NCBI GenBank assembly: GCA_965197455.1
Contig: OZ240208.1
Location: 1,736,001-1,800,000 of the forward strand
Source: JAGWBD01 sp965197455
GTDB lineage: Bacteria > Chloroflexota > Anaerolineae > Aggregatilineales > Phototrophicaceae
DNA: 64,000 nt
Direction of reading: 5' to 3'
Shown one piece after another: positions 41,445 through 50,285 of the stretch. How positions within the stretch are numbered: position 1 is the stretch's first letter; each line of letters begins with the position of its first letter. The notes under the pieces are model-generated. The model was not told where the DNA came from and made no database searches. It was given only the letters and a program-made list of their open reading frames with translations. A program made the translations under genes and the position numbers.

Positions 41445-41870
41445 ATGGCAAAGAAGATCAAGGCCATCCTGACCCTGCAAATTCCCGCCGGCAAGGCCAA
41501 TCCCGCGCCGCCCATCGGCCCGGCCCTGGCCCAGCACGGCATCAATCTCATGGGTTTCTGCAAGGAATACAACGCCCGCACCAGCAACCGCATGGGCGAT
41601 ATCATTCCCGCTGAAATCACCATCTTCAGCGACAGCTCCTTCCGCTTCGACCTCAAGAGCCCGCCGACTGCCTTCCTCATTCGCAAGGCCGCCGGCGTTG
41701 AAAAGGGCGCCTCCAACCCCCTCGCCGAAAAGGTCGGCCAGTTGAACCGCCGCCAGGTTCAGGAGATTGCCGAAGTTAAGCTGCCGGACCTCAATACCTC
41801 GGAAATTGCTGCGGCAATGCGCCAGGTTGAGGGCACCGCACGCCAGATGGGCATCATCATCGTTGACTGA
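41445..41870 (+). CDS. rplK: 50S ribosomal protein L11
   Basis: 141 residues, the standard length: KIKAILTLQIPAGKANPAPP, GPALAQHGINLMGFCKEYN, and C-terminal EVKLPDLN and GTARQMGIIIV. It is part of the GTPase-associated centre on 23S rRNA. It follows nusG by 12 bases. Confidence 0.97.
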   Translation: MAKKIKAILTLQIPAGKANPAPPIGPALAQHGINLMGFCKEYNARTSNRMGDIIPAEITIFSDSSFRFDLKSPPTAFLIRKAAGVEKGASNPLAEKVGQLNRRQVQEIAEVKLPDLNTSEIAAAMRQVEGTARQMGIIIVD

Positions 41871-41924
41871 CCGCGACAATACTGTGGGAGGGCGCTGCCC
41901 GACTGCACCACAGGGAGGATTGAC

Positions 41925-42620
41925 ATGGCAAAAAATGGCAAACGCTTCGACGCAGCCCTGAAGAGCTTCGACCGCAAGACCGATTATCCGCTGGCAGAAG
42001 CGGTGAGTCTGGTGCGTCAGCTGGCGACCGCCAAATTTGACGAGACTGTCGAGTTGCACATGCGCCTCGGCATCGACCCACGCCACAGCGATCAGCAGGT
42101 GCGCAGCACAGTGCTACTGCCGCATGGTCTCGGCCGCACGGTGCGAGTGCTGGTCTTCGCAGAGGGTGAGGATGCCCGCGCCGCCGAAGAAGCCGGCGCC
42201 GACATCATCGCCGACGACGCGGTGGTCGCGCGCATCCAAAACGAGGGCTGGTTTGAATTCGACGCCGCCCTGGCTGTCCCCTCCATGATGTCCCGGGTCG
42301 GCCGCCTCGGGCGTGTCCTCGGCCCGCGCGGCATGATGCCCAACCCGCGAGCCGGCACCGTCGTGCAGCCCGCCGACCTGCCGCAGGCCATTCAGGAACG
42401 CAAGGCCGGCCGCGTCGAGTTCCGCAACGACAAGACCGGCAACCTGCATGTGCCGGTCGGCAAGGCCAGCTTCGACCAGGAGCGCCTGCTGGAGAACGTC
42501 AGCACGGTCATCGACGCGATCACGAGCTCCCGCCCAGGCGCGGTGAAGGGCACCTACGTGCGCCGCGTCGTGCTCACCTCCACCATGGGGCCCGGCATCC
42601 GCGTCGGCGGCATCGCCTGA
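41925..42620 (+). CDS. rplA: 50S ribosomal protein L1
   Basis: 231 residues: KFDETVELHMRLGIDPRHSD, GRLGRVLGPRGMMPNPRAGT, and KGTYVRRVVLTSTMGPGIRV. It binds the L1 stalk and usually represses its own operon. GGGAGG precedes the ATG. A GAGCCC/GGGCTC hairpin lies at 42619-42637. rplJ and rplL, which normally follow, are absent here. Confidence 0.97.
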   Translation: MAKNGKRFDAALKSFDRKTDYPLAEAVSLVRQLATAKFDETVELHMRLGIDPRHSDQQVRSTVLLPHGLGRTVRVLVFAEGEDARAAEEAGADIIADDAVVARIQNEGWFEFDAALAVPSMMSRVGRLGRVLGPRGMMPNPRAGTVVQPADLPQAIQERKAGRVEFRNDKTGNLHVPVGKASFDQERLLENVSTVIDAITSSRPGAVKGTYVRRVVLTSTMGPGIRVGGIA

Positions 42621-42753
42621 GCCCGGGCTGAGGGCTCTTGCCAGGGTGCGCAGCAGGTCGGCCTGGACATTCTTCCCGGCCTGGCCCGCGTGCACTGCTC
42701 ACCCCATGACAATGCATCTAATATCTCCGTGCCTGCTGAGGTAAGCCTAAAAT

Positions 42754-44508
42754 ATGCCTTCGCTTGCACTCATGGATGTTGTAGAGCAACTGAAACTGGC
42801 TATCTGGATAGCGTCTCTTGCACTCACAACATTCATTGTCCTTGCCGTGCTTGTCTGGCATCCCAGACTGGAGTCACTGTTCCCGTCATGGGCACTGAGG
42901 CTGTCCTTCCTGTTTCTCAGCCTCTGGTTAATCCTGCTCGTACTCAGTTTCTCTTTCATTTATTTCTTGCCCAGCCCGCCCCAGGGCACAAAATTTCTCT
43001 GGTACATGAACGAGGAGACAAGCGTTGCCTCTGTCGTGACAACCATGCCCCTGTTCCTTGCGGCAACCCTGTGCCTGGCTTTCATCCTCCCTTCAGGAAA
43101 GCTTTCCCGGCTTGAGTGGCTGTACTGGTTCGTCCTGTGTCTCAGCTTCACAATTATGGCACTTATAGAATTCGTCATAACACCCTCGGAATTGTTTTGG
43201 ATTCCGAAGCGAGGTGATCTGTTCAGGCCCATCGGAGTTCTACTGGCAGGATCAACCCTGTTCATGATCCTGAGAAACAACACGGCCATGCGGCGATTGT
43301 ATTTGACTGCACTGCTGGCTGGTATGGCAGTGTGGACCACCGGAGCAATTGTCATTGATGATTTCTATTTTAGAGATTCCTATCCCCTGGGGCCATTGGA
43401 GGAGACGCTGGAACTGATTGGCGTGCTGGTCACATTTCTCGGTATTGCCGGCCTTGCAACTTCGGTTGCGCAGACGTTGTCTGTGAAACGCACCATAATG
43501 ACAACATGCGCGCTTCTCGTTGTCCTCCTTTCCGGCGCCGTCATAAACTATAGATACACCTTGATCGTGCCGCACCAAAATTGGGATTTGCCATTCGTTT
43601 CCAGGACATATTTTGAAGAAATTCTGTATGCCAAACGCATGGATGCCACCATCGAAGACACGCTGGCCCTGACCGGCTGGTCGTATGACCTGCCGCAGCC
43701 CGGCGGTGCCGCCGACTTTCGCCTTTGGCTGCACGCTACCCGCAGACCGGATTACCCCTTTGGCCTCGCCGTCCAGCTGCTGGATCAGGCAAACGGGTCT
43801 GTTCTGGCTGCCGTCGACAAATTGAGCTTTGATGGCGATGACAAGAGAAGTCCTGAAAGAGTGAAGTGGCCTGCCGGCCGCTTTTATACCCGCAGCCAGG
43901 CAGTGGAGCTGACGCTTCCTGCGGATCTTCCCGTCAACCACGCTTTCTGGTTAACCCTCTCCTTCTGGGAGTACGAGGGCAATGTAGCGATCCGCCCCCT
44001 GCCCGTTGATTCCAGCGACTACCCGCTACTGGGTGAAACCCACGTCATCCTGGACGAAGTGGTGTTCCCGGAAACAGTGGCGTGCGCCAGCCTGGCGGAA
44101 GCGCCCGGGAGATTTGCCAACGGCTTCGTCCTTCAAGCCGCGTCCATTCCCGGGCGGGCGCAGGCGGGCGGCGAACTGGCCGTCAGCTTCACCTGGTGCG
44201 CGGAGCGCGACGGCAGTGAAGACCTGATCCAGTTCCTGCATTTCTTCCACGCAGAAAGCGGAGCGTATCAGGTCGTGGACCAGATGCCGCTGGGGGCGCG
44301 CTTGCCAACGCGTCTCTGGTACGCCGGCCTGCAGTCCGACGAAACGTGGCAGTTCACGCTCCCTGCCGATCTGCAGGCAGGTCGCTATTCCATCTTCAGT
44401 GGCTTGTATCGGTCTGCAGACCTGCAACGCCTGGATGTAACCCTGGCCAATGGCACGCAGCCCGCTGATGCCCGCATCCTGCTGGGGAGCATTCTCGTAG
44501 ATGGCTGA
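42754..44508 (+). CDS. unknown 8-TM protein with C-terminal beta-sandwich domains, paralogue 1 of 3
   Basis: 584 residues. About eight hydrophobic helices fill residues 10-285, with no catalytic motif. The C-terminal 290 residues hold two beta-sandwich units. The first is GWSYDLPQPGGAADFRLWLH then VQLLDQANGSVLA; the second is GRFANGFVLQAASIPGRAQA then PTRLWYAGLQSDETWQFTLP and GRYSIFSGLYR. The second resembles the C-terminal module of many Chloroflexota PMT-type membrane glycosyltransferases (PTSxW, LPxDLPxGxYxLxxGLY), but here no transferase domain is present. This copy is the most diverged. Its N-terminal half aligns only loosely with the next two. GAGG 12 bases before the ATG is a weak ribosome site. 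It starts 133 bases after rplA. Confidence 0.7.
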   Translation: MPSLALMDVVEQLKLAIWIASLALTTFIVLAVLVWHPRLESLFPSWALRLSFLFLSLWLILLVLSFSFIYFLPSPPQGTKFLWYMNEETSVASVVTTMPLFLAATLCLAFILPSGKLSRLEWLYWFVLCLSFTIMALIEFVITPSELFWIPKRGDLFRPIGVLLAGSTLFMILRNNTAMRRLYLTALLAGMAVWTTGAIVIDDFYFRDSYPLGPLEETLELIGVLVTFLGIAGLATSVAQTLSVKRTIMTTCALLVVLLSGAVINYRYTLIVPHQNWDLPFVSRTYFEEILYAKRMDATIEDTLALTGWSYDLPQPGGAADFRLWLHATRRPDYPFGLAVQLLDQANGSVLAAVDKLSFDGDDKRSPERVKWPAGRFYTRSQAVELTLPADLPVNHAFWLTLSFWEYEGNVAIRPLPVDSSDYPLLGETHVILDEVVFPETVACASLAEAPGRFANGFVLQAASIPGRAQAGGELAVSFTWCAERDGSEDLIQFLHFFHAESGAYQVVDQMPLGARLPTRLWYAGLQSDETWQFTLPADLQAGRYSIFSGLYRSADLQRLDVTLANGTQPADARILLGSILVDG

Positions 44509-44610
44509 AGCACTGCGGGCGTCTCCCTGACAACTTTATGAATCCCGCAGCCCCGTTAGTGCCGTCAACCGGGTCCGGATTACCCCGGTGCACTCCTTCT
44601 TATGTTATGT

Positions 44611-44616
44611 GATAAT
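44611..44616 (+). promoter_or_regulatory. -10 element in a leader block shared by paralogues 2 and 3
   Basis: GATAAT, with TGCACT 16 bases upstream. The same block, with TGCGCT and GATAAT (46443-46448), precedes paralogue 3. Each block continues to a small GCCGGG/CCCGGC-type hairpin ending at the ATG. Each gene therefore probably has its own promoter. Confidence 0.45.
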
Positions 44617-44678
44617 TGCGAGATGACTGGTCTTTACCTCTTCGCAAAACACAGAATGCGCCGGGTTTCCCCGGCCTG

Positions 44679-46340
44679 ATGTCCCATATTAATCCTGAAA
44701 TGCCCTTCCTGCTTCTGTCTCTGGGGCTTTGCGTTTTCTTTGCCTGGCTGTTGAGTACCAGGCTGGGGACGCTAATTCCTCAACCAGGCCTGCGTCTGGC
44801 TAAACTGTTCCTTGTCATCCAGATCCTGCTGATTGTGATCAACATCGTCATAGCCCAAACCGGGACGGACATCTTCCCGGTTTATCTATGGCACCTGGAC
44901 AAGGAATTCAGCATCCCCTCAATAAATTCTACAATTCAATTGTTTCTCTTGTGTAGCCTGTGCTTGCTCACCGGGTTCGCATCCGGGAGAATCTTTCTTC
45001 TGGAGCGAGCGTACTGGCTGATCCTCGGCGTTGGCATCGCTGGTATGACCCTTATGGAATTCGATGTTTTCAAGAGGCACCACTTTCCTCGACAGTTGAT
45101 CTTGCCATCCGGCATATTCATGGCTATGGGAGCTATTGCTATAGTCATGTTGAATAGCAACCGCAGCCGTCGCAGCTTGTTGTTGCTACTGCCGGTTGGA
45201 TTGGGGATCTGGGCATTGGGTGCCCTCATCCTCGACCCGGTGTCTTTATACATCTTCGAACGTGTGCTTCTGGAAGAGACGCTGGAAACTTTTGGAATCA
45301 TTATCGCTCTGGCCGGCGTGACTGGATACGCAACAGAGAGTTTGCGGCAAATCCGAAAATGGGGAATCAGACTCTTCACAAGCATATGCCTGGCGAACGT
45401 TTTGCTGGTAGTCCTGCTGCTGGGAGTTCTCGTCAAAGAAGATTGGGAATATGTAGAGAATCGTTTTTTCGGAAGACATTACGGCCGCAAGATTACTGTC
45501 GACTTCGCCGACAGCGCGCTGGCCTTACGAGGCTGGTCGTCCAGTTCTTTCAGCCCCGGTAATTATGCACCGGTCGACTTTTGGCTGCATGCCACGCGGC
45601 CCCTGCAGGATGACTTTGGCTTCACTGTCCAGCTCCTGGATCAGGAAAGCAAGGCCGTTGTGTTGGCAAAAAACAAGCGGAGTGACACGGGAGCCAGCCT
45701 GTGGCGGCCGGGAATCCGCTACTCTGTTATGCAGAAAGTGCTGCTCTTTCTGCCTGAATCAGTCCCGACTGATCGTGCGCTGTGGCTGACGCTTTCTTTC
45801 TGGAAGACCGCTGATAATGAATTTGTTTCCCTGCCGGTTGACTACAGCGACTACCCGCTGCTGGGCGCTACCCACGTCATCCTCGACGAACTGGTGCTGC
45901 CGCAGCAAGCGGATAGCATCAGCCAGGAGGAAGCGCGCGGCCGGTTCGCCAACGGCTTCGTCCTGTATGATGCCTCCATTCCAGAACAGGCGCAGGCGGG
46001 TGAAGAGCTGGATGTGACCTTTCACTGGGGAACGGAAAGCGCGGGCAGCGAAGACCTGATCCAGTTTCTGCACTTCTTCCATGAAGAAAGCGGCGAGTAC
46101 CGGGTTGTGGATCAAATGCCGCTGGGCGCGCGCTTGCCAACGCGGCTCTGGTACGCCGGCCTGCAGTCCGACGAAACGTGGCGCTTCACGCTCCCGGCCG
46201 ACCAGCAGGCAGGACGCTACGCCATTTACAGTGGACTGTATCGGTCTACTGACCTGGAGCGTCTGGGTGTAACCCTGGCCGATGGCACGCAGCCCGCTGA
46301 TGCCCGCATTCCGCTGGGGAACATTCAGGTCGAGGGTTAA
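44679..46340 (+). CDS. unknown 8-TM protein with C-terminal beta-sandwich domains, paralogue 2 of 3
   Basis: 553 residues from the ATG at 44679, chosen because paralogue 3 starts at the equivalent codon after the same leader. Eight TM helices (for example FLLLSLGLCVFFAWLL, STIQLFLLCSLCLLTGFASG, SLLLLLPVGLGIWALGALI) are followed by two beta-sandwich units: WLHATRPLQDDFGFTVQLLD, then RFANGFVLYDASIPEQAQAG and PTRLWYAGLQSDETWRFTLP. The last 180 residues are almost identical to paralogue 3, far more so than the TM half. No ribosome site precedes the start. Function is unknown; an envelope role is inferred from topology. Confidence 0.75.
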   Translation: MSHINPEMPFLLLSLGLCVFFAWLLSTRLGTLIPQPGLRLAKLFLVIQILLIVINIVIAQTGTDIFPVYLWHLDKEFSIPSINSTIQLFLLCSLCLLTGFASGRIFLLERAYWLILGVGIAGMTLMEFDVFKRHHFPRQLILPSGIFMAMGAIAIVMLNSNRSRRSLLLLLPVGLGIWALGALILDPVSLYIFERVLLEETLETFGIIIALAGVTGYATESLRQIRKWGIRLFTSICLANVLLVVLLLGVLVKEDWEYVENRFFGRHYGRKITVDFADSALALRGWSSSSFSPGNYAPVDFWLHATRPLQDDFGFTVQLLDQESKAVVLAKNKRSDTGASLWRPGIRYSVMQKVLLFLPESVPTDRALWLTLSFWKTADNEFVSLPVDYSDYPLLGATHVILDELVLPQQADSISQEEARGRFANGFVLYDASIPEQAQAGEELDVTFHWGTESAGSEDLIQFLHFFHEESGEYRVVDQMPLGARLPTRLWYAGLQSDETWRFTLPADQQAGRYAIYSGLYRSTDLERLGVTLADGTQPADARIPLGNIQVEG

Positions 46341-46509
46341 AGCGCTTCAGACGACTCACCGACAACTGAATGTGTCCAGCCTTCCTGAACAGGGTAGCTA
46401 ACAAAATCTTGTTTGCCCGGTGCGCTCCTGCTTGTGTTGTGCGATAATTGTAGAATGATGATCTTCACCCCTCCTGGTTCCACATGATTCGCCGGGTTTC
46501 TCCGGCCTG

Positions 46510-48159
46510 ATGCCCGACTTTCATCCTGAACTGCCCACCCTGTTTCTGTCTCTGGGGCTTTGTGCGTTCTTTGCCTGGCTGTTGAGAACCAGGCTGGGGA
46601 CTCTCATCCCTGAACCTGGCCTGCGTCTGGTAAACCTGTTCCTTGCCATCCAGATCTTTCTGATTGTGATAAATATCGTCATTGTCGGGATCGGAGAGAC
46701 GGACATCTTCCCGGTTTATCTATGGCACCTGGACAAAGAGTTCAGCATCCCCTCGATTAATTCGACAATGCAGTTGTTTCTCTTGTGTAGCCTGTGCGTG
46801 CTCACGGGATTCGCATCCGGGAAGTCTTTTGTCCTTGAGCGAGCGTACTGGCTACTCCTCGGCATTGGCAGCGCCGGTATGACCCTGGTTGAATTCGATC
46901 TTGTATCCAGAGACTCCCTTCCTCAACTGTTGATCTTGCCATCCGGCATATTCATGATTGTGGGAGCTGTTTTAATAGTCTTGCAAAATAGCAACCGCAA
47001 CCGTCGCAGATTGTTATTGCTTTTGCCGGCTGGATTGGGGATCTGGGCATTCAGCGCCCTTGTCGTCGACCAAATATATATTTATAGCGTCCTTCTCGAA
47101 CCACTCGAAGAGACACTGGAAACGATTGGAATTCTTTTCGCACTTATCGGTGTAGTCGGATATGCGTCAGAAATCCTGACGCCTGTACGAACTCGACGAA
47201 TGATTTTCCTGTCAAGCGCGGCCCTGGTCGCCTTGCTGTTTGGCGCGCTTGCCTGGAATAACCGGGAAAATCCGAAAATACATTTTCTTGTCGAACAATT
47301 TGGCCGCAGTATCACCGTCGATATTGATGACGGAGCTCTGGCGCTGCGCGGTTGGTTACACGACCCCCTCAGTGCCGGAAAAACAGCAACGTTCAGCTTT
47401 TGGCTGCACGCCACACGTCCACTGCAAAATGACTTTGGCTTCACCGTCCAGCTCCTGGATCAGGAAAGCCAGGACGTTATCGTTGCATCCAACAAGCAGA
47501 GCGATCGCAATGCCGACCAATGGAGACCAGGAATCCGGTACTCTGGTACTCAGTTCCTGCAGTTGCTTATGCCTGAGATTGTCCCGACCAACCGTGCGCT
47601 GTGGCTGACGCTTTCTTTCTGGAAGACCGCTGATAATGAATTTGTTTCCCTGCCGGTTGACTACAGCGACTACCCGCTGCTGGGCGATACCCACGTCATC
47701 CTCGACGAACTGGTGCTGCCGCAGCCAGCGGATAGCATCAGCCAGGTGGAAGCGCCCGGCCGGTTCGCCAACGGCTTCGTCCTGTATGATGCCTCCATTC
47801 CAGAACAGGCGCAGGCGGGTGAAGCGCTGGACGTGACCTTTCACTGGGGAACGGAAAGCGCGGGCAGCGAAGACTGGATTCAGTTTCTGCACCTTATCCA
47901 TGAGGATAGCGGAGCGCTCTGGAATGTAGACCAGATGCCGCTGGGCGCGCGCTTGCCAACGCGGCTCTGGTACGCCGGTCTGCAGTCCGACGAAACGTGG
48001 TACTTCACGCTCCCGGCCGACCTGCAGGCAGGACGCTACGCCATTTACAGTGGCCTGTATCGGCTGGCTGACCTGCAACGTCTGGGTGTAACCCTGGCCG
48101 ATGGCACGCAGCCCGCTGATGCCCGCATTCCGCTGGGGAACATTCAGGTCGAGGGCTGA
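46510..48159 (+). CDS. unknown 8-TM protein with C-terminal beta-sandwich domains, paralogue 3 of 3
   Basis: 549 residues with the same design as paralogue 2 (MPDFHPELPTLFLSLGLCAF opening, STMQLFLLCSLCVLTGFASG). The segment from SFWKTADNEFVSLPVDYSDY to the end is nearly identical in DNA to paralogue 2, while the TM half and first sandwich unit differ more. That mosaic indicates gene conversion of the 3' part. In its second unit LIHEDSGALWNVD replaces the family HFFHEESG. It is followed by surE in the same direction, 123 bases downstream. Confidence 0.75.
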   Translation: MPDFHPELPTLFLSLGLCAFFAWLLRTRLGTLIPEPGLRLVNLFLAIQIFLIVINIVIVGIGETDIFPVYLWHLDKEFSIPSINSTMQLFLLCSLCVLTGFASGKSFVLERAYWLLLGIGSAGMTLVEFDLVSRDSLPQLLILPSGIFMIVGAVLIVLQNSNRNRRRLLLLLPAGLGIWAFSALVVDQIYIYSVLLEPLEETLETIGILFALIGVVGYASEILTPVRTRRMIFLSSAALVALLFGALAWNNRENPKIHFLVEQFGRSITVDIDDGALALRGWLHDPLSAGKTATFSFWLHATRPLQNDFGFTVQLLDQESQDVIVASNKQSDRNADQWRPGIRYSGTQFLQLLMPEIVPTNRALWLTLSFWKTADNEFVSLPVDYSDYPLLGDTHVILDELVLPQPADSISQVEAPGRFANGFVLYDASIPEQAQAGEALDVTFHWGTESAGSEDWIQFLHLIHEDSGALWNVDQMPLGARLPTRLWYAGLQSDETWYFTLPADLQAGRYAIYSGLYRLADLQRLGVTLADGTQPADARIPLGNIQVEG

Positions 48160-48282
48160 AGCGCTGCGGGCGCGTCGCCAGGCATGATTCACCTGACATT
48201 AACCCACTGAAAACCTGCACTTGACATGCTCGCGTACAATGACGGGCATGGAGACTATGTATATCAAGGGAGAACAACCTGA

Positions 48283-49038
48283 GTGAGCTACATCCTCGTC
48301 ACCAACGATGACGGCGTACGCGCGCCTGGCATCGTCGCCCTGGCCAGCGCCATGCGCGCGCTCGGCGACGTGCGCGTCATTGCGCCGGCGACCAACCAGA
48401 GCGCCAGCGGCCACAAGAAAACCCTGTTCCAGGACATCCCTGTCGCAGAGACGCAAATGCCGGATGGTTCGCCCGCGCTGGCCGTCAGCGGCTCGCCGGC
48501 GGACTGTATCGCACTGACCGCGCTGGGCATGGCGGAGTGGCCGGCGCGCGTCGTCGTCTCCGGCATCAACCGCGGCGCTAACATGGGCCAGGACATCACC
48601 TACAGCGGCACGGTCAGCGCGGCGCTGGAAGCCACCATTCACGGCATCCCGGCCGTCGCCTTCTCGCTCGCCAACCAGGGCGCGCACGAAGTCGCGGACT
48701 ATGAGGCCGCCGCGCGCGTCGCTGTCCGCATCGTAGGCGAATACGTATTGAAGCGGAAATTGCCGCCCTTCACCATCCTCAACGTCAATCTGCCCGCCGG
48801 CGACGACATCCGCGAGATCCGCCTCACGCGCCAGGGCATCAGCATTTACAACGACGAGCTGGCCAGCAACGGCAGCGTCCATCGCATCGTTGGGCCCGAG
48901 CCAGGCGGCATGATCGACGAGGAGGGTACGGACCTGTGGGCGGTGCACAATGGCTATGCCAGCGTGACGCCCATCCATCTGGACCTGACCGCCCATCGCT
49001 TTCTGGCCGACCTGGCCGCCTGGGATATCACCCTGTAA
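48283..49038 (+). CDS. surE: 5'/3'-nucleotidase SurE
   Basis: 251 residues. The start is GTG at 48283, preceded by AAGGGAGAA. The metal site is in the N-terminal VTNDDG (Asp-Asp), followed by APATNQSASG, VVSGINRGANMGQDITYSGT with the conserved Asn and Ser/Thr, and ATIHGIPAVAFSL. It dephosphorylates nucleoside monophosphates and short polyphosphates. TTGACA (48221) and TACAAT (48235) upstream are only eight bases apart, so the promoter is uncertain. It is convergent with the L,D-transpeptidase. Confidence 0.95.
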   Translation: MSYILVTNDDGVRAPGIVALASAMRALGDVRVIAPATNQSASGHKKTLFQDIPVAETQMPDGSPALAVSGSPADCIALTALGMAEWPARVVVSGINRGANMGQDITYSGTVSAALEATIHGIPAVAFSLANQGAHEVADYEAAARVAVRIVGEYVLKRKLPPFTILNVNLPAGDDIREIRLTRQGISIYNDELASNGSVHRIVGPEPGGMIDEEGTDLWAVHNGYASVTPIHLDLTAHRFLADLAAWDITL

Positions 49039-49072
49039 CCGGCACCAGACAATCACAATTCATGGCGCAGCC

Positions 49073-49099
49073 CGGCCCGCCCGTAAGTGAGGGCGGCCG
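49073..49099 (+). terminator. hairpin between the convergent surE and L,D-transpeptidase genes
   Basis: CGGCCCGCCC and GGGCGGCCG form a 9-bp stem with one bulged C and an 8-base loop. There is no U tract on either strand, so it may be a transcript-end stabiliser rather than a true intrinsic terminator. Confidence 0.45.
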
Positions 49100-49129
49100 G
49101 TTGCCAGAAGTTGGATACTTAAAGCGCGT

Positions 49130-50164
49130 TCAGGCTGTGTATTCGCCAGTGCTATAGACGTAGACGGCGACGCCGTGGCCCTCTTCCCAGTCCCAAATGT
49201 CATTGGACCAGTTGTAGAGCCAGTTGGCGTCGGTGATGGAGGCGTTCACACAACCATGGCTGCGCCGGAAGCCGAAGCCATCATGCCAGTAGGCGCCGTG
49301 GACTGCGATGCCGCCATCGAAGTACTGCGTCCAGGGGACTTCCTGCAGTGAGTAGAAATCCGGCTGCTGAAAGGCGCCGCTCATATCTTCGCGCGCGCGC
49401 CGCACCCAGACGTTGAACACCCCTTCATTGGTCGGCCAGTCCACCAGGCCGGAGGAAATCAGCGTGGTGAAGACCGGCAACGAACCTTCGTAGGCCGTCA
49501 ACACCTGCTCGTAGAGATCGATGCCGATCCACTTCTCAGTATCTACTTCGTCCGGTCGCTCGACAGGAACGTGCATGGCCAGCTTGTACTGATGCACCCA
49601 CTGATCCTTGCCGATCTGGTACCAGCACAGGCCATCAATGCGCACACAACTGAAGATGCTCACGCGCGTGTAGCGGTACAGGAAGGGATTATAGGGCGAG
49701 TCCGGCCCGCCAGGTTCGGTCGCCGCGCGCAGGTGGCGCAAGGTCCAGGCCATTGGAAAGGCGAGCCCGCCCTCAGACAATTCCACGCCCGCAAAGCGGG
49801 AAACTTCAATTTCCTCACTCAGTGCCTCGACTGGCACCCACTGCTCCTCGCCGATCTCCGCCCAGTCATCCAGAATCTGTGAGACGGTGACGAAACTGAA
49901 GCCTTCGCCGGTGGTATCGACCAGTTCGCCATCCGGCGCATCGTAGATCGGCAGCTCGCCAGCAACCCGCCGGTAGTCGCGGTCGGTCAGTAGCTCGGCA
50001 TCAATGATCAACGGGCTCACATCGGGCCAGCGGAACTCCGCCAGAATGTCGTCGTTCAGTACGCAGGCAGCCACTTCCGGCCAGGTACAAAGCTCTAACG
50101 CCTGGGCCGCGCCACCGCCGAAAATCAGTAGCAGGAACAAGATGAAGAATGTGGCACGACGCAT
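49130..50164 (-). CDS. secreted L,D-transpeptidase (YkuD domain)
   Basis: 344 residues. A signal peptide (RRATFFILFLLLIFGGGAAQA) leads to an extracellular protein. The YkuD catalytic stretch is GIAVHGAYWHDGFGFRRSHG followed by CVNAS, with the nucleophile Cys and the preceding HG. An N-terminal region of about 150 residues has SH3-like strands (YDAPDGELVDTTGEGFSFV). It forms 3-3 or lipoprotein-type crosslinks in peptidoglycan, or modifies it. With the amidase at 38.2 kb it implies a peptidoglycan wall. Confidence 0.9.
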   Translation of the reverse strand: MRRATFFILFLLLIFGGGAAQALELCTWPEVAACVLNDDILAEFRWPDVSPLIIDAELLTDRDYRRVAGELPIYDAPDGELVDTTGEGFSFVTVSQILDDWAEIGEEQWVPVEALSEEIEVSRFAGVELSEGGLAFPMAWTLRHLRAATEPGGPDSPYNPFLYRYTRVSIFSCVRIDGLCWYQIGKDQWVHQYKLAMHVPVERPDEVDTEKWIGIDLYEQVLTAYEGSLPVFTTLISSGLVDWPTNEGVFNVWVRRAREDMSGAFQQPDFYSLQEVPWTQYFDGGIAVHGAYWHDGFGFRRSHGCVNASITDANWLYNWSNDIWDWEEGHGVAVYVYSTGEYTA

Positions 50165-50285
50165 GTCAGTCTCCCTCTCCGCAGCCGTAAACAGCCAGCG
50201 TCTGTGGAACTGCGGAGTGGTTGCCTGCGAAGCCGGACGCTATGCTGGTCGCATATCCTATCACAGGTTTTCGGCAGGAGAGAAC

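Noticed and set aside
48221..48240. TTGACA and TACAAT as the surE promoter
   Set aside because: The hexamers are eight bases apart, far from the 16-18 needed; at most TACAAT acts as a -10 with an unseen -35.
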